This document shows, piece after piece, positions 33,337 through 41,236 of a DNA stretch of 64,000 nt. The notes below the pieces were generated by a model. The model saw only the letters and a list, made by a program, of their open reading frames with translations. It had not been told where the DNA came from and ran no database searches. The stretch comes from Ensifer adhaerens (GTDB lineage: Bacteria; Pseudomonadota; Alphaproteobacteria; Rhizobiales; Rhizobiaceae). Position 1 is the first letter of the stretch, and the number at the start of each line of letters is the position of its first letter. The stretch is taken from positions 1 through 64,000 of the forward strand of contig NZ_CP083350.1 of assembly GCF_020035535.1 (NCBI RefSeq). The letters run 5' to 3'. The position numbers and the translations under genes are program-made.

Positions 33337-33747
33337 ATGCCTATCCTCAACGTCACCGTCAGCGGCAAGGCCGACGCAGCTCTCTCCTCTCGTATCGCAG
33401 CGGCGGTCAGCGAACTAACGGCCACCCACCTGCGCAAGGACCCGACGATTACCGCAATCGTCGTGTCCTACATCGATCCGACCCACTGGTTCGCCGGCGG
33501 CAAATCACTGGCCGAACAGGACCTGAACAGCTTCTGGCTGGACATCAAGGTCGTAGACGGGACAAACACCAAGCCGGAAATGGCCGCCTATCTGGAAGCG
33601 GTATACGGTCGCTTCGAGCAACTGCTCGGCAGGCTGCATTCGGAGAGCTACATCCTCGTTCACGAGGTTCCTGCCGCCGCTTACGGCTATGGTGGAAAGA
33701 CCCAGGAGTTTCGCTACATCAGCGGCAAGCTCAAGGCCACGGTATAG
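33337..33747 (+). CDS. Tautomerase-superfamily protein
   Basis: 136 residues from the ATG at 33337 with AAAGGAG upstream, beginning MPILNVTVSGKADAALSSRI. The N-terminal Pro directly after Met is the catalytic base of the 4-oxalocrotonate tautomerase superfamily. VSYIDPTHWFAGGKSLAEQ and SYILVHEVPAAAYGYGG follow. It is longer than single-unit tautomerases, as in the fused or MIF-like groups. It probably tautomerises or dehalogenates a small organic acid under control of the divergent LysR gene. Confidence 0.85.
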   Translation: MPILNVTVSGKADAALSSRIAAAVSELTATHLRKDPTITAIVVSYIDPTHWFAGGKSLAEQDLNSFWLDIKVVDGTNTKPEMAAYLEAVYGRFEQLLGRLHSESYILVHEVPAAAYGYGGKTQEFRYISGKLKATV

Positions 33748-33798
33748 CTAAGGACACTCTGCTCAATTCGACACACGCCTCCGCGCAGTCCGAATTGC

Positions 33799-34905
33799 TT
33801 GGAGCGCCTGCTCTTCGGCGGCGCGGCGGATAACGACCCAAGCGGAATCGCCACCTACAGCCAGGTTGGCGCGCAATTCAGCTTCGCGATCGGCTGGACG
33901 GTTCTGATCTTCTATCCGTTCCTTGTCGGCGTGCAGGGGCTAAGCGCCCGGATTGGTGCCGTGCCGGACCAGGGTCTCGCGCGGAACCTGAGGCCGCATT
34001 ACCCAGCATCATTGGCGCGCGTGGCGACGTTGATGTTGTTGATTGCAAACGCCATCAACATTGGCGCCCATCTTGCCGCCATGGGTGCTGCCCTGCAGCT
34101 CCTCGCCGGTGGCCTCCAGCTGGTCTATGCGGTGGTCTTTGGCATTGCTGCGTGTTGCTCGAGATTTTCGTGCGTTACCGCCGCTATGCGGACATTCGTA
34201 AAATGGCTGACGCTTTCACGCTTTGCCTATGTCGCGGTCGTCTTCGCCGTCGATGTTTCGTGGATGGAAGCGGCGCGGGGTGTTTTCGTTCCATCATTCA
34301 CCTTTGGCGGCGAACAGGCAACGGCGCTCGTCGCCGTGCTTGGAACGACGACGATCAGCCCCTATCTGCTTTTCTGGCAGGCAGGCCAAGAAGTCGAAGA
34401 ACTCGAGCGGCGACATCGCCCGAGACTGGGCACGTCCCCGCAGGCGGCGGGCCGGAGCTCATTCGTATCGAGAGCGACACCATCGTCGGCATGGCGCTAT
34501 CCGATGTCGACGCCCTGTCGATCATGATCGCGACCGCCGCAACGCTCCACGCAAACGGAACACATTGAAACTTCGGCACAGGTCGCCGAGGCTCTGCGGC
34601 CGGTCGCCGGAAATGTAGCTTTCGCGTTTTTCGCCGCCGGCATCATTGGGACGGGCATATTGGGCAGTCCTGTGCTTGCGGATTGGTCGGGGTAGATCCG
34701 TTCCTATTGCTCTGTTGGAGCGCCGTGATCAACGGTGTGCTCGCCGGTCCCGTCATCGCCATCATGACGATCATGGCCGCCAACCGCCGCATCATGGGCC
34801 AACCCAGGGCGCCCTGGTGGATGTTGACGCTCGGCGGCGCGCCCGCCCTGGCGATGCTGTCAACAGTTGGATTGTTCTTGCTTTGGCAACACCGCCGAGA
34901 GAACA
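33799..34905 (+). pseudogene. Nramp-like metal transporter, multiply frameshifted
   Basis: Consecutive pieces of one Nramp-family protein occur in changing frames. GGAADNDPSGIATYSQVGAQ carries the D-P-G/S-type metal motif of helix 1. AINIGAHLAAMGAALQLLAG, then GTTTISPYLLFWQAGQEVEE follow, and after shifts MALSDVDALSIMIATAATLH, FAFFAAGIIGTGILGSPVLA, WSAVINGVLAGPVIAIMTIM and AANRRIMGQPRAPWWML. At least three frameshifts are needed, and the first helix lacks a start. The gene is dead. Nramp proteins import manganese or iron; the D-P-S form is close to the MntH-like group of unknown specificity. Confidence 0.8.
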
Positions 34906-35150
34906 GCCCCGCTCCTACCGGAAACCCCCAGAGGCGCGAGTGGCTTGCCGGGTGTGCCATGAATACTGACTCCAGCTCCTCGATCCGGCACCTTCCCTCA
35001 GCTCCTTCTTCGGTTTGGTTTCTTCCAACGGCATGCCCAAGGCTCGGCGCTGATACCCTCTGGGGACTGCCCGTGTGGAAGGAGGAACATAAAGGCCAAC
35101 CGCGCATTGTTAAAAGAGCAACCATCCTATCCCGAAAGGCAGTTTTCCCC

Positions 35151-35669
35151 ATGCCTTCCACCCTTATGAAGGAAGAGCAAACGCAGCCGCTGGAAACTCA
35201 GGTCGTTGATCTCATTCCAGCATTGCGAGCGTTTGCACGCACGTTTGTCACCTCTAACTTCGAGGCGGATGATCTTCTGCAGGAAACACTTTTCCGGGCG
35301 CTGCGCGGTATTGATGGGTTCGCGCCCGGCACAAATCTGAAGTCGTGGCTCTTCACCATCATGCACAATGCCTTCCGCACTCAGTACAAATTGCGTCGAC
35401 GTGAAGCGCCAGGCGTCATCAACTGCGCCGAATTGCCAATACCAATGGCACCGCCGCAGGAGTGGTGTGTGTTGAACGGCGAATTGCGCACGGCGCTGGA
35501 AACGTTGGCCCCCGTCCATAGGGAGGTTCTTGTCCTCGTCGCCGGCTATGGCCTGAGCTACAAGGAGGCAGCTGACATCTGCGACTGCGCCGTTGGAACC
35601 ATCAAGAGCAGGCTAAGCCGGGCTCGTGACGAGCTCGCCTACCGCATGAACGGTGTGCGGGTTGAATGA
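35151..35669 (+). CDS. ECF-family RNA polymerase sigma factor
   Basis: 172 residues from the ATG at 35151; an ATG at 35166 is also possible. Sigma region 2 is ALRAFARTFVTSNFEADDLL, then QETLFRALRGIDGF and NLKSWLFTIMHNAFRTQYK. Region 4 is LETLAPVHREVLVLVAGYGL, then SYKEAADICDCAVGTIKSRL. It resembles the EcfG/RpoE-like stress sigma factors of rhizobia. No anti-sigma gene is adjacent on the same strand. A NepR-like small gene and a sigma-like response regulator lie 2.4 kb further, so a shared stress circuit is possible. Confidence 0.92.
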   Translation: MPSTLMKEEQTQPLETQVVDLIPALRAFARTFVTSNFEADDLLQETLFRALRGIDGFAPGTNLKSWLFTIMHNAFRTQYKLRRREAPGVINCAELPIPMAPPQEWCVLNGELRTALETLAPVHREVLVLVAGYGLSYKEAADICDCAVGTIKSRLSRARDELAYRMNGVRVE

Positions 35670-35684
35670 ACCGGCACTGTCGTA

Positions 35685-36347
35685 TCACTGCAGGAACATA
35701 AGGTAGACGGCGCCGACGATCGTCAGGCCAAAGAGAACGACGAAAGTTCGTTTCGCGACGCGATCGGTGTTCTGGCCACGAACCGCGCGGCGAGCGATGT
35801 CGGCGCGGGCAAGCCCCGCCTCGCTCAGATCAGCGTCGCCGGACCCAAGGCCCGCAGCAGCGTCTTCATGATCCGCGCCACTGACGACCTCCTCAAGCAG
35901 GTGCAGCCTGCGCCTGTATTCGGCGCCACTTTTGCCCTGGCGCTCAAGTTGGGCAAGGTTGTCGCCAAGATCTGCCCGCTTCACCTCAAGGGTTAGCTCA
36001 TTGGCAGCGGCGCGGATCGTCAGTGCGTCCTTCGTTTCACCTGGTCGCCGTGTCAGACATTCAACGGCAGCCACGACCTCGGGCGAAAAGCCGGAATCCA
36101 ACAGCCTTCCAGCTGTCCATCCCGGCGCTTTTTCGAGGATGTCGTGCAGGAAGGCAACCGTCTTGGCCTTGTCACCGTGAACGGCATCGGCAACGCGCTG
36201 GCAATGCCTGACGTAGGGTTCACCTGCCTTGTCGCGCTGGCCAGCATGGGCGTGCACGGCGACTTCGCGCGCCCAGGCACGTTCTTCCGGCGCGGACAGC
36301 AGCACTGGGGAGCGCCATAGCGAGCGCCTGTCGCGGGTGTCAGGCAT
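35685..36347 (-). CDS. HD-domain protein with C-terminal membrane anchor
   Basis: 220 residues. The N-terminal HD domain has HAHAGQRDKAGEPYVRHCQR (first His) and AFLHDILEKAPGW (the His-Asp pair), then VKRADLGDNLAQ as the distal Asp site, similar to the hydrolase half of RelA/SpoT or small MESH1-like proteins. The last 20 residues (TFVVLFGLTIVGAVYLMFLQ) are one membrane helix. The active-site residues look complete, so a nucleotide phosphohydrolase activity is likely. The CBS-domain gene starts on the same strand and ends only 2 nt before it. Confidence 0.8.
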   Translation of the reverse strand: MPDTRDRRSLWRSPVLLSAPEERAWAREVAVHAHAGQRDKAGEPYVRHCQRVADAVHGDKAKTVAFLHDILEKAPGWTAGRLLDSGFSPEVVAAVECLTRRPGETKDALTIRAAANELTLEVKRADLGDNLAQLERQGKSGAEYRRRLHLLEEVVSGADHEDAAAGLGSGDADLSEAGLARADIARRAVRGQNTDRVAKRTFVVLFGLTIVGAVYLMFLQ

Positions 36348-36349
36348 CG

Positions 36350-36781
36350 TCAGGGCCGTTGGTTGTGGGCACCACCGGGAGCGGTCACGCCCTTGAGGCC
36401 AATGCCTGCAAGCGCAGGATCGCGACGCGCCGCATCCGCCAGCGATACGATGCCGACGAGCCGCTTGTTGCGATCGACCACCGGCAAGCGGCGCACCTGC
36501 ACATCACCCATGTTGCGGGCGACTTCGGACACGTCTTCGTCGTCAAAGCAGTATTTCACGTCGGCAGTCATGATATCGCTGACGCGCGTCTTGCCATCGC
36601 GACCGTCTGCGACGCAGCGTACGACAATATCGCGGTCGGTGATCATGCCAACCAGGCGATCGCTTTCGCGCACCGGCAGAAAGCCGATATCGTTTGCGGC
36701 CATTTCGCGCGCCACCGTCGAGATCATATCGTCAGGGCTCGCAACGTGAACGTCCCTTGTCATGATGTCAGCAATTCGCAT
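36350..36781 (-). CDS. CBS-domain pair protein
   Basis: 143 residues from the ATG at 36781 with GAGGAG upstream. Two CBS motifs are seen: IADIMTRDVHVASPDDMIST with DIGFLPVRESDRLVGMITDR, and VSDIMTADVKYCFDDEDVSE with VRRLPVVDRNKRLVGIVSLA. Stand-alone CBS pairs bind adenine nucleotides and act as energy or stress sensors. The gene is tightly followed by the HD gene, so nucleotide sensing and hydrolysis may be linked. The DUF2934 gene precedes it on the same strand. Confidence 0.9.
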   Translation of the reverse strand: MRIADIMTRDVHVASPDDMISTVAREMAANDIGFLPVRESDRLVGMITDRDIVVRCVADGRDGKTRVSDIMTADVKYCFDDEDVSEVARNMGDVQVRRLPVVDRNKRLVGIVSLADAARRDPALAGIGLKGVTAPGGAHNQRP

Positions 36782-36815
36782 GTGAAGTCTCCTCTCTTGT
36801 CCAAGCTTCTCTTGT

Positions 36816-37040
36816 TCAGGCGTCATCAGCGGCGCGACCGGCTTTTCCTCGGGGAGCGGTTGACGGCGCAACGAGGGTTCCGGTTTCGTCGTCGGCTCCG
36901 CCAGTCGGATGGGGATGCTCACGCTCGGCAAACTCACGGCGGGCCTGTTCCCAATGGCGCTGGTCCTTGCCTTCAGGCCGTCCCTCGCTTTCCCAGATCG
37001 CATAGGCGCGCCGGCGAATGACTTCCTCCCTGTCATCCAT
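36816..37040 (-). CDS. DUF2934 family protein
   Basis: 74 residues. The short conserved helix EEVIRRRAYAIWESEGRPEG, then KDQRHWEQARREF, is the DUF2934 mark. The tail is basic and disordered. DUF2934 genes are frequent in stress blocks of rhizobia; function unknown. It lies 34 nt upstream of the CBS gene. Confidence 0.88.
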   Translation of the reverse strand: MDDREEVIRRRAYAIWESEGRPEGKDQRHWEQARREFAEREHPHPTGGADDETGTLVAPSTAPRGKAGRAADDA

Positions 37041-37230
37041 GAGAGATGACCCTCCTCAAGTGTTGCGTTCTGCAAACTCTGAGGCGATGGATTTGTTCCG
37101 GTTCCACCTCGGCAGCCCCCTGCACCGGTGAATTGCCGACACCTCGGACGTACCGTGCGCAACGATCCCCAAAACTTCACGGAACTATGCCGGAAAACGT
37201 TGGTTCTTCATGGGAGACGAGGAAAGAGGA

Positions 37231-37455
37231 ATGAGCCCGAGCCCACATAGACCCGGCGAGCCACAGCCGCCCGTTCCACAGCCGACCCGGACACCGCCCC
37301 CGATCGAGGAACCAGAACCCGAAGATCTGCCGGATGAAAAGCGGACGCCGAACCCGGACGAAGTCCGAGAACCACCCATTCACACCCTACGGTACCTGTC
37401 ATTCGGGCAACCGGGGAATCGCTATCAGTTCGGCCCGAATGGGCTTTCGCTGTAA
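37231..37455 (+). CDS. Small proline-rich protein
   Basis: About 74 residues from the ATG at 37231 after GAGGAAAG. The sequence MSPSPHRPGEPQPPVPQPTR continues proline- and acid-rich to EEPEPEDLPDEKRTPNPDEV and is surely unfolded. Similar short proline-rich proteins are common hypothetical genes in rhizobia. Its 3' end overlaps the convergent response-regulator gene by 31 nt. No function can be given. Confidence 0.65.
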   Translation: MSPSPHRPGEPQPPVPQPTRTPPPIEEPEPEDLPDEKRTPNPDEVREPPIHTLRYLSFGQPGNRYQFGPNGLSL

Positions 37456-38049
37456 ATGGTCGACATCAACTCTTGCAGCCACGCATCGAGCGGCTGCTCT
37501 CGCTCTCTTGTGGCCGCCAAGACGATCGCGCGTTCGAGCGTGCGCTCTACGAGGGAGTCCGCGGCCTTGACGCTCGACATCAGCACCCTGGCCCTGAGGC
37601 GCAGGCCGGCGATGAGATCTGTCACGAGTTGATCGGGCAAGCCCGCGCGGAGCGGGGCAAGGGTCGACATGTTCAGGAAATAGTGCTCGAAAACCGGACT
37701 CACTAGGTCAGACGAACCGGCGCATTTGCTAAGGCGCGCCACCGACCTGAACCGCTCAGGAACACTCAAATCGTGGTAGCCGCTGAAGAAGATCAAGGGC
37801 ACCGATCGGCGTGCTAGCTCGTCCGCTACGGGAAAGACCAACTCTCCGTTCAGGTTGATGTCGAGGACAGCGACCTGAATGTCGTCCGCGGTCGACAGGC
37901 TTTTCAAGGCTTCTTGCACCGTTTTGCACCGTTGGGATGGGGCCGATGATGGTCGCTCCAGCTCTTTCGAGCCACAGGGCGATGTCATTTGCGAGATAGA
38001 ACTCATCCTCCGCCACCAGCACCCGCAAATGCTGCAGGTCCGGCATCAT
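37425..38049 (-). pseudogene. Response regulator with C-terminal sigma-region-2-like domain, frameshifted by a 10-bp duplication
   Basis: The first frame (ATG at 38049, GAGGA upstream) is a receiver start: LRVLVAEDEFYLANDIALWL, then ERAGATIIGPIPTVQ. The frame then breaks, and the rest continues one frame over: EALKSLSTADDIQVAVLDIN (phospho-Asp), VPLIFFSGYHDLSVP, KCAGSSDLVSP. Residues about 140-200 (LIAGLRLRARVLMSSVKAAD, SLVERTLERAIVLA, PLDAWLQELMSTIY) line up with ECF sigma region 2 (the A-D-D-L-V-Q-E-T-L-x-R-A and A-W-L-F-T-I-M patterns). The break is an exact tandem copy of TTGCACCGTT at 37914-37933. Removing one copy restores the frame. This domain order is the reverse of PhyR. Confidence 0.75.
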
Positions 38050-38076
38050 GTTGCGTCCTCGATCTTTCTTTCCACC

Positions 38077-38280
38077 TTAGTTCGCTTGGCGTTGCGCGCG
38101 CTCGGTGGCCGATGCTGCGGCTCGCTGGGAATCGAGAGCCCTCTGCAGCCTGTTGGCGAGTATCAACAGCCGATCCGGGATGTCGTCGACCCGCCCCGTG
38201 ACCGCGTTGAACGAGTGGGGAGCCGGATCACCCATCAGCAAGTGATTGTTCTTACCGTCTGTCTTCTTGCCCGAAGCCAT
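38077..38280 (-). CDS. Small protein with a NepR-like helix (tentative)
   Basis: About 67 residues from the ATG at 38280; an ATG at 38298 is also in frame. The middle, FNAVTGRVDDIPDRLLILAN, then RLQRALDSQ, resembles the P-D-R-F-L-D-L-L helix of NepR anti-sigma factors, but the match is short. It ends 27 nt before the response regulator and is the first gene of that unit, as nepR is next to phyR in general stress loci. It may be an anti-sigma factor for the ECF sigma at 35151, or an unrelated helix. Confidence 0.5.
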   Translation of the reverse strand: MASGKKTDGKNNHLLMGDPAPHSFNAVTGRVDDIPDRLLILANRLQRALDSQRAAASATERAQRQAN

Positions 38281-38450
38281 CGCTTCTACCCTAGTCATCC
38301 ATTAAATTGCTTTGTCGGGCATGCTCGCCGCCGATAGTCGCGAAACCGATGGCAGGATACCCCCTCCGGGCGAAGAAGCCAAGCTTTCCGGGTCTCTGGC
38401 TGCGGTGGCGTCGCTCTGGAACAAAAGGCGACGTCGCCTGTTTGGCCCGT

Positions 38451-38810
38451 ATGAAATCCGCAGCACCGATCAGATACGCGCGCATCTTTGGCCGAAATAG
38501 ATCGTCGGCCAGCGTGGTAGGTACCGCCACATTCGCCGCCCTGACTACCCTGCTGGCAGCCGGAGCGACATTTTCCCAGCCGGACGATGGGACACCACCT
38601 GCTGATTGCCAAACCGGCCCGGCCGACCCGCAAGGCGAGCAGCCCGACACGTGGGTGCAAAAACTGGAAAAATGTGGCGGGGTTCTCATCCCGCCCCGGA
38701 CCGGTGATCACGAAATGGTCGAACCCGCCCCGCCAACCGGGAAAACGCGCATTATTAAACCCCGCGAACTGGCGCCCGATCAAGGCCCTGGTCAAGACAC
38801 TCAGCAATGA
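38451..38810 (+). CDS. Secreted or membrane-anchored protein, unknown function
   Basis: 119 residues from the ATG at 38451. A basic start (MKSAAPIRYARIFGRNRSSA) and hydrophobic stretch (SVVGTATFAALTTLLAAGAT) form a signal peptide or anchor. The mature part has WVQKLEKCGGVLIPPRTGDH, then PAPPTGKTRIIKPRELAPDQ, a pattern I recall from short rhizobial hypothetical proteins. The two cysteines (DCQTG, EKCGG) could be bonded in the periplasm. Nothing more specific can be said. Confidence 0.6.
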   Translation: MKSAAPIRYARIFGRNRSSASVVGTATFAALTTLLAAGATFSQPDDGTPPADCQTGPADPQGEQPDTWVQKLEKCGGVLIPPRTGDHEMVEPAPPTGKTRIIKPRELAPDQGPGQDTQQ

Positions 38811-38869
38811 TCCTCTGAACATCGGGGCCTCCATCTCAGCGCGGTCATGTCGATTGGCTAATGGCAGCA

Positions 38870-39121
38870 CTACCGGCCTGCGCTCGAGGTAACATGCTCT
38901 ACCGACGTCTTGGCACTGAAGACCTGGCGTCGGCCCTCTGTGATCTCCAATTCACGAATAGCCGACTTCGCCGCATCGAGTTTCGCTTCGACCTGCACAA
39001 TCCTCTTATACATGGTGAGGATCGCTGCCGAGACCACGAGAATATCGGCGATCACGATGACGACCGCCCCGGTAACGCCTTCAATGCCAAACAGGAGCAG
39101 CGTGACAGCGCCGACAAGCAC
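38870..39121 (-). CDS. Possible small membrane protein
   Basis: From a GTG at 39121 the frame reads VLVGAVTLLLFGIEGVTGAV, then VIVIADILVVSAAILTMYKR, two membrane helices, followed by a charged helix VQVEAKLDAAKSAIRELEIT. The frame is open to an ATG at 39277, but that part is antisense to the kinase remnant. The true start is uncertain, and the 5' part of the gene may have been lost. Confidence 0.4.
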   Translation of the reverse strand: MLVGAVTLLLFGIEGVTGAVVIVIADILVVSAAILTMYKRIVQVEAKLDAAKSAIRELEITEGRRQVFSAKTSVEHVTSSAGR

Positions 39122-39660
39122 CGCAATCGCGCTATGGCATATCTGGAGTACCGACCTTTGTCGCGCTATAGCGAGGCCGTCAGAAGACTGCGCCTGAGTC
39201 TGGGCGATATACCCGACACGGATCGTACGCAATCGATCACGCTCGTCGGCTATGCCGGGCGAAGGCAAGACTGGCACTCAGCCTTGCTTACTCTGCTGCC
39301 GCAGACGGCGAACGCGCCCTGGTCATCGATGCCGATCTCAGGGTTTCGGCTACCACCGCCTTCTTTGGCATGACGGAGAAGTCGATCTTCTCACGCTCCC
39401 GATCGATCCGGCCAAGGCAATCCACCTGGATGAGCGCTTGGCATTCACGTTCTGCCAGCTGGCGCAAAAGCAGTGAACCCTCCCGCCCTTCTCGCATCGG
39501 CGCGCATGCGATCGCTCGTCAACGAGTTCCGGGCCACCTATGACACCGCGATCATCGATGCGCCGCCGGTCGGCCCGGTGGCAGACGCCTCCATTCTTGC
39601 CGGCCATTCCGACAAGGCCGTCTTCGTCGTGAAGTGGCGTGACACGTCGTGCGAGCATCA
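39110..39660 (+). pseudogene. Remains of a bacterial tyrosine kinase / ExoP-like chain-length protein
   Basis: Pieces of the cytosolic kinase domain lie in different frames: YLEYRPLSRYSEAVRRLRLS and TQSITLVGYAG, a Walker A-type MPGEGKTG near 39252, then NPPALLASARMRSLVNEFRA followed by TYDTAIIDAPPVGPVADASI and GHSDKAVFVVKWRDT. The last is the Walker B region (D-A-P-P-V) of BY-kinases used in exopolysaccharide export. The membrane part is absent and several frameshifts occur. Confidence 0.7.
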
Positions 39661-39950
39661 TCCATGGCGTGCACATCCTGCCTTTCGTGCATATCGTCAC
39701 CGCCCAGAAGCTCAACATTCCTTGCAGCCGAGCGTCTGACCGCCCGGTTCACGCGCGCCTTCATCGACGATTTCCCACCATATCGGCAGCCCCGCGCAGC
39801 ACTCTCGTTCATTCGGGTTTCGACCTGACGCGCTTCTCCGAGGCCAATTGGCCGAATGAGGCGCCGCGGCTTCTCGGCATTGCGCCAGGCGCGCCCAAGC
39901 CACCGGTCGTGTTGATGCTGGCGGCGCTTGAGGAGCCTCAATGGCGAAAA
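39660..39950 (+). pseudogene. Fragment of a family 4 glycosyltransferase
   Basis: One frame reads ERLTARFTRAFIDDFPPYRQ. A second, from 39801, reads TLVHSGFDLTRFSEANWPNE, then APKPPVVLMLAALEEPQ. The H-S-G-F-D-x-x-R-F and V-L-M-L-A-A-L-E-P sequences are typical of the hinge of GT4 enzymes that build polysaccharides. The rest is missing. It is another piece of the lost polysaccharide locus. Confidence 0.55.
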
Positions 39951-39964
39951 GGCCGTCGCCGCAC

Positions 39965-40659
39965 TCATTCATGGCCGGAATGTCGATTTTGTCCCTCACC
40001 GTCGGCGACAACGTCTATGCGGCCCCGGGGCGTAATGCAGTCTTTGCCGGCCACGAACACAACTACTACCGAGAAATCCGGGACGATAATGGAGACGGAC
40101 TGCAGCTCCCCTACACGACAACCGGTCTCGGCGGCGCGGGCCGCGATGTCCACAATGTCGGCGCCAGCCTTTTGACGATCACCGATCAGCGCATGCTAAT
40201 CGAGTTCTACACCGTCACGAGTTCAACGGGACGACCACGACCAGTTCCCTCACGGACTCCTTCTTCATCGCAACGGCAGGCCGTGTGCCGACCATCGCCA
40301 ATGCGGCTATGTGCTGAACGGCACCACAGGCGACGACTATCTCTGGGGACTTGGAAGCAATGCAACGCTAACGGGCGGACGCGGCAGATACGCTGGTCGG
40401 CGGCAAGAACAACAATTTGTTCGTTTTCCAGGTCGGCGACGGCAACGACACGATCCTGAACTTCCGCGCCGGCGCTGCAACGGGCGATCTCCTCAATCTG
40501 CGGGCGTTCGGCATCGACAGCGGCAGCGAGTTCCGCCAGGTGGCAGCGATCCAAGGCGCGAACGTGGTCGCCAACCTCAGCAGTACGGACCCCCTGACAT
40601 TGTTCGGCGTGCGTGCCGAACAGCTCCACGACGACAACTGGTCAGGCCTGCTTGTCTGA
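39965..40659 (+). pseudogene. Secreted metallophosphoesterase with RTX tail, frameshifted
   Basis: The N-terminal piece has VFAGHEHNYYREIRDDNGDG, then LQLPYTTTGLGGAGRDVHNV, the G-H-x-H metal site of calcineurin-like phosphoesterases. A frame change near 40220 gives TTTTSSLTDSFFIATAGRVP. The next frame has NGTTGDDYLWGLGSNATLTG, and a last one ADTLVGGKNNNLFVFQVGDG, then NDTILNFRAGAATGDLLNLR to a stop at 40659. The glycine-aspartate repeats are calcium-binding RTX motifs of type I secreted proteins. Three frameshifts and a missing start make it a pseudogene. A strong terminator follows. Confidence 0.7.
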
Positions 40660-40700
40660 ATGAACTGCCCCGCGTGCTGCTTGCCCAAGCAATGATGACA

Positions 40701-40735
40701 AAAGCCGGTGCCCTGACAGACAGGGCGCCGGCTTT
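40701..40735 (+). terminator. Rho-independent terminator after the RTX pseudogene
   Basis: AAAGCCGGTGCCCTG-ACAGA-CAGGGCGCCGGCTTT has a 15-bp stem with one mismatch, followed by GTTTTTTT. Confidence 0.88.
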
Positions 40736-40762
40736 GTTTTTTTCCAGAGCTTTAAAAGCAAG

Positions 40763-40784
40763 AAGCCGGCATTTCTGCCGGCTT
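40763..40784 (-). terminator. Terminator for the leftward precursor/NTase/kinase unit
   Basis: AAGCCGGCA-TTTC-TGCCGGCTT is a perfect 9-bp stem. On the minus strand it is followed by CTTGCTTTT. It lies about 50 bp after the stop at 40837. Confidence 0.75.
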
Positions 40785-40836
40785 TGCTTTAACGACATGC
40801 CTGCGTCCTAACGCGGACGCCCTCTCTCATTGGGGA

Positions 40837-41142
40837 TCATTTTTTGTGTTTCCAAAAATCGAGCTCCAGGTTCACGAATTTCTTCAGCTGCCCCGGCGGT
40901 CCGTAGTGAACGTGGTTTTTGTCGCCCCACCCGTTTCCCGGCTTCGGGTTGTATTTCGGGTGAGATCCACTGGATTTGGCAATGGCGCGCGAACTCAGGC
41001 TGGTGCCAAGCAACAATGTGATGGCCGGAGGGGTTACGGCAGCAAATTTTCCCGCCTTCATGAGAAAATTCCGGCGCGCTTCCGCTTCCGTATTAAGTCT
41101 TTCTGGCGATTTGTCTACGCCTTTGTGAGTATCTATCGACAT
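40837..41142 (-). CDS. Small protein with twin-arginine-like leader, candidate substrate of the adjacent modifying genes
   Basis: 101 residues from the ATG at 41142 with AGGAAG 6 nt upstream. After a polar start (about 22 residues) comes EARRNFLMKAGKFAAVTPPA, then ITLLLGTSLSSRAIA: an R-R-x-F-L motif and a hydrophobic stretch ending in a possible cleavage site. The remaining 45 residues (KSSGSHPKYNPKPGNGWGDK, NHVHYGPPGQLKKF, ending FWKHKK) are rich in Gly, His, Pro, Lys and aromatic residues, with no Cys. It is the last gene of a unit with a nucleotidyltransferase and a PqqD-HPr-kinase fusion. It is probably exported or membrane-held and may be the modified product. Confidence 0.75.
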   Translation of the reverse strand: MSIDTHKGVDKSPERLNTEAEARRNFLMKAGKFAAVTPPAITLLLGTSLSSRAIAKSSGSHPKYNPKPGNGWGDKNHVHYGPPGQLKKFVNLELDFWKHKK

Positions 41143-41236
41143 GACACTTCCTTTTTTTTGCGCGGACTTTGACTGTTAGAAGATTTTATCATTTCGTACA
41201 TTAGAATTCAATCGACGATTTAGGCGCATAAATACT

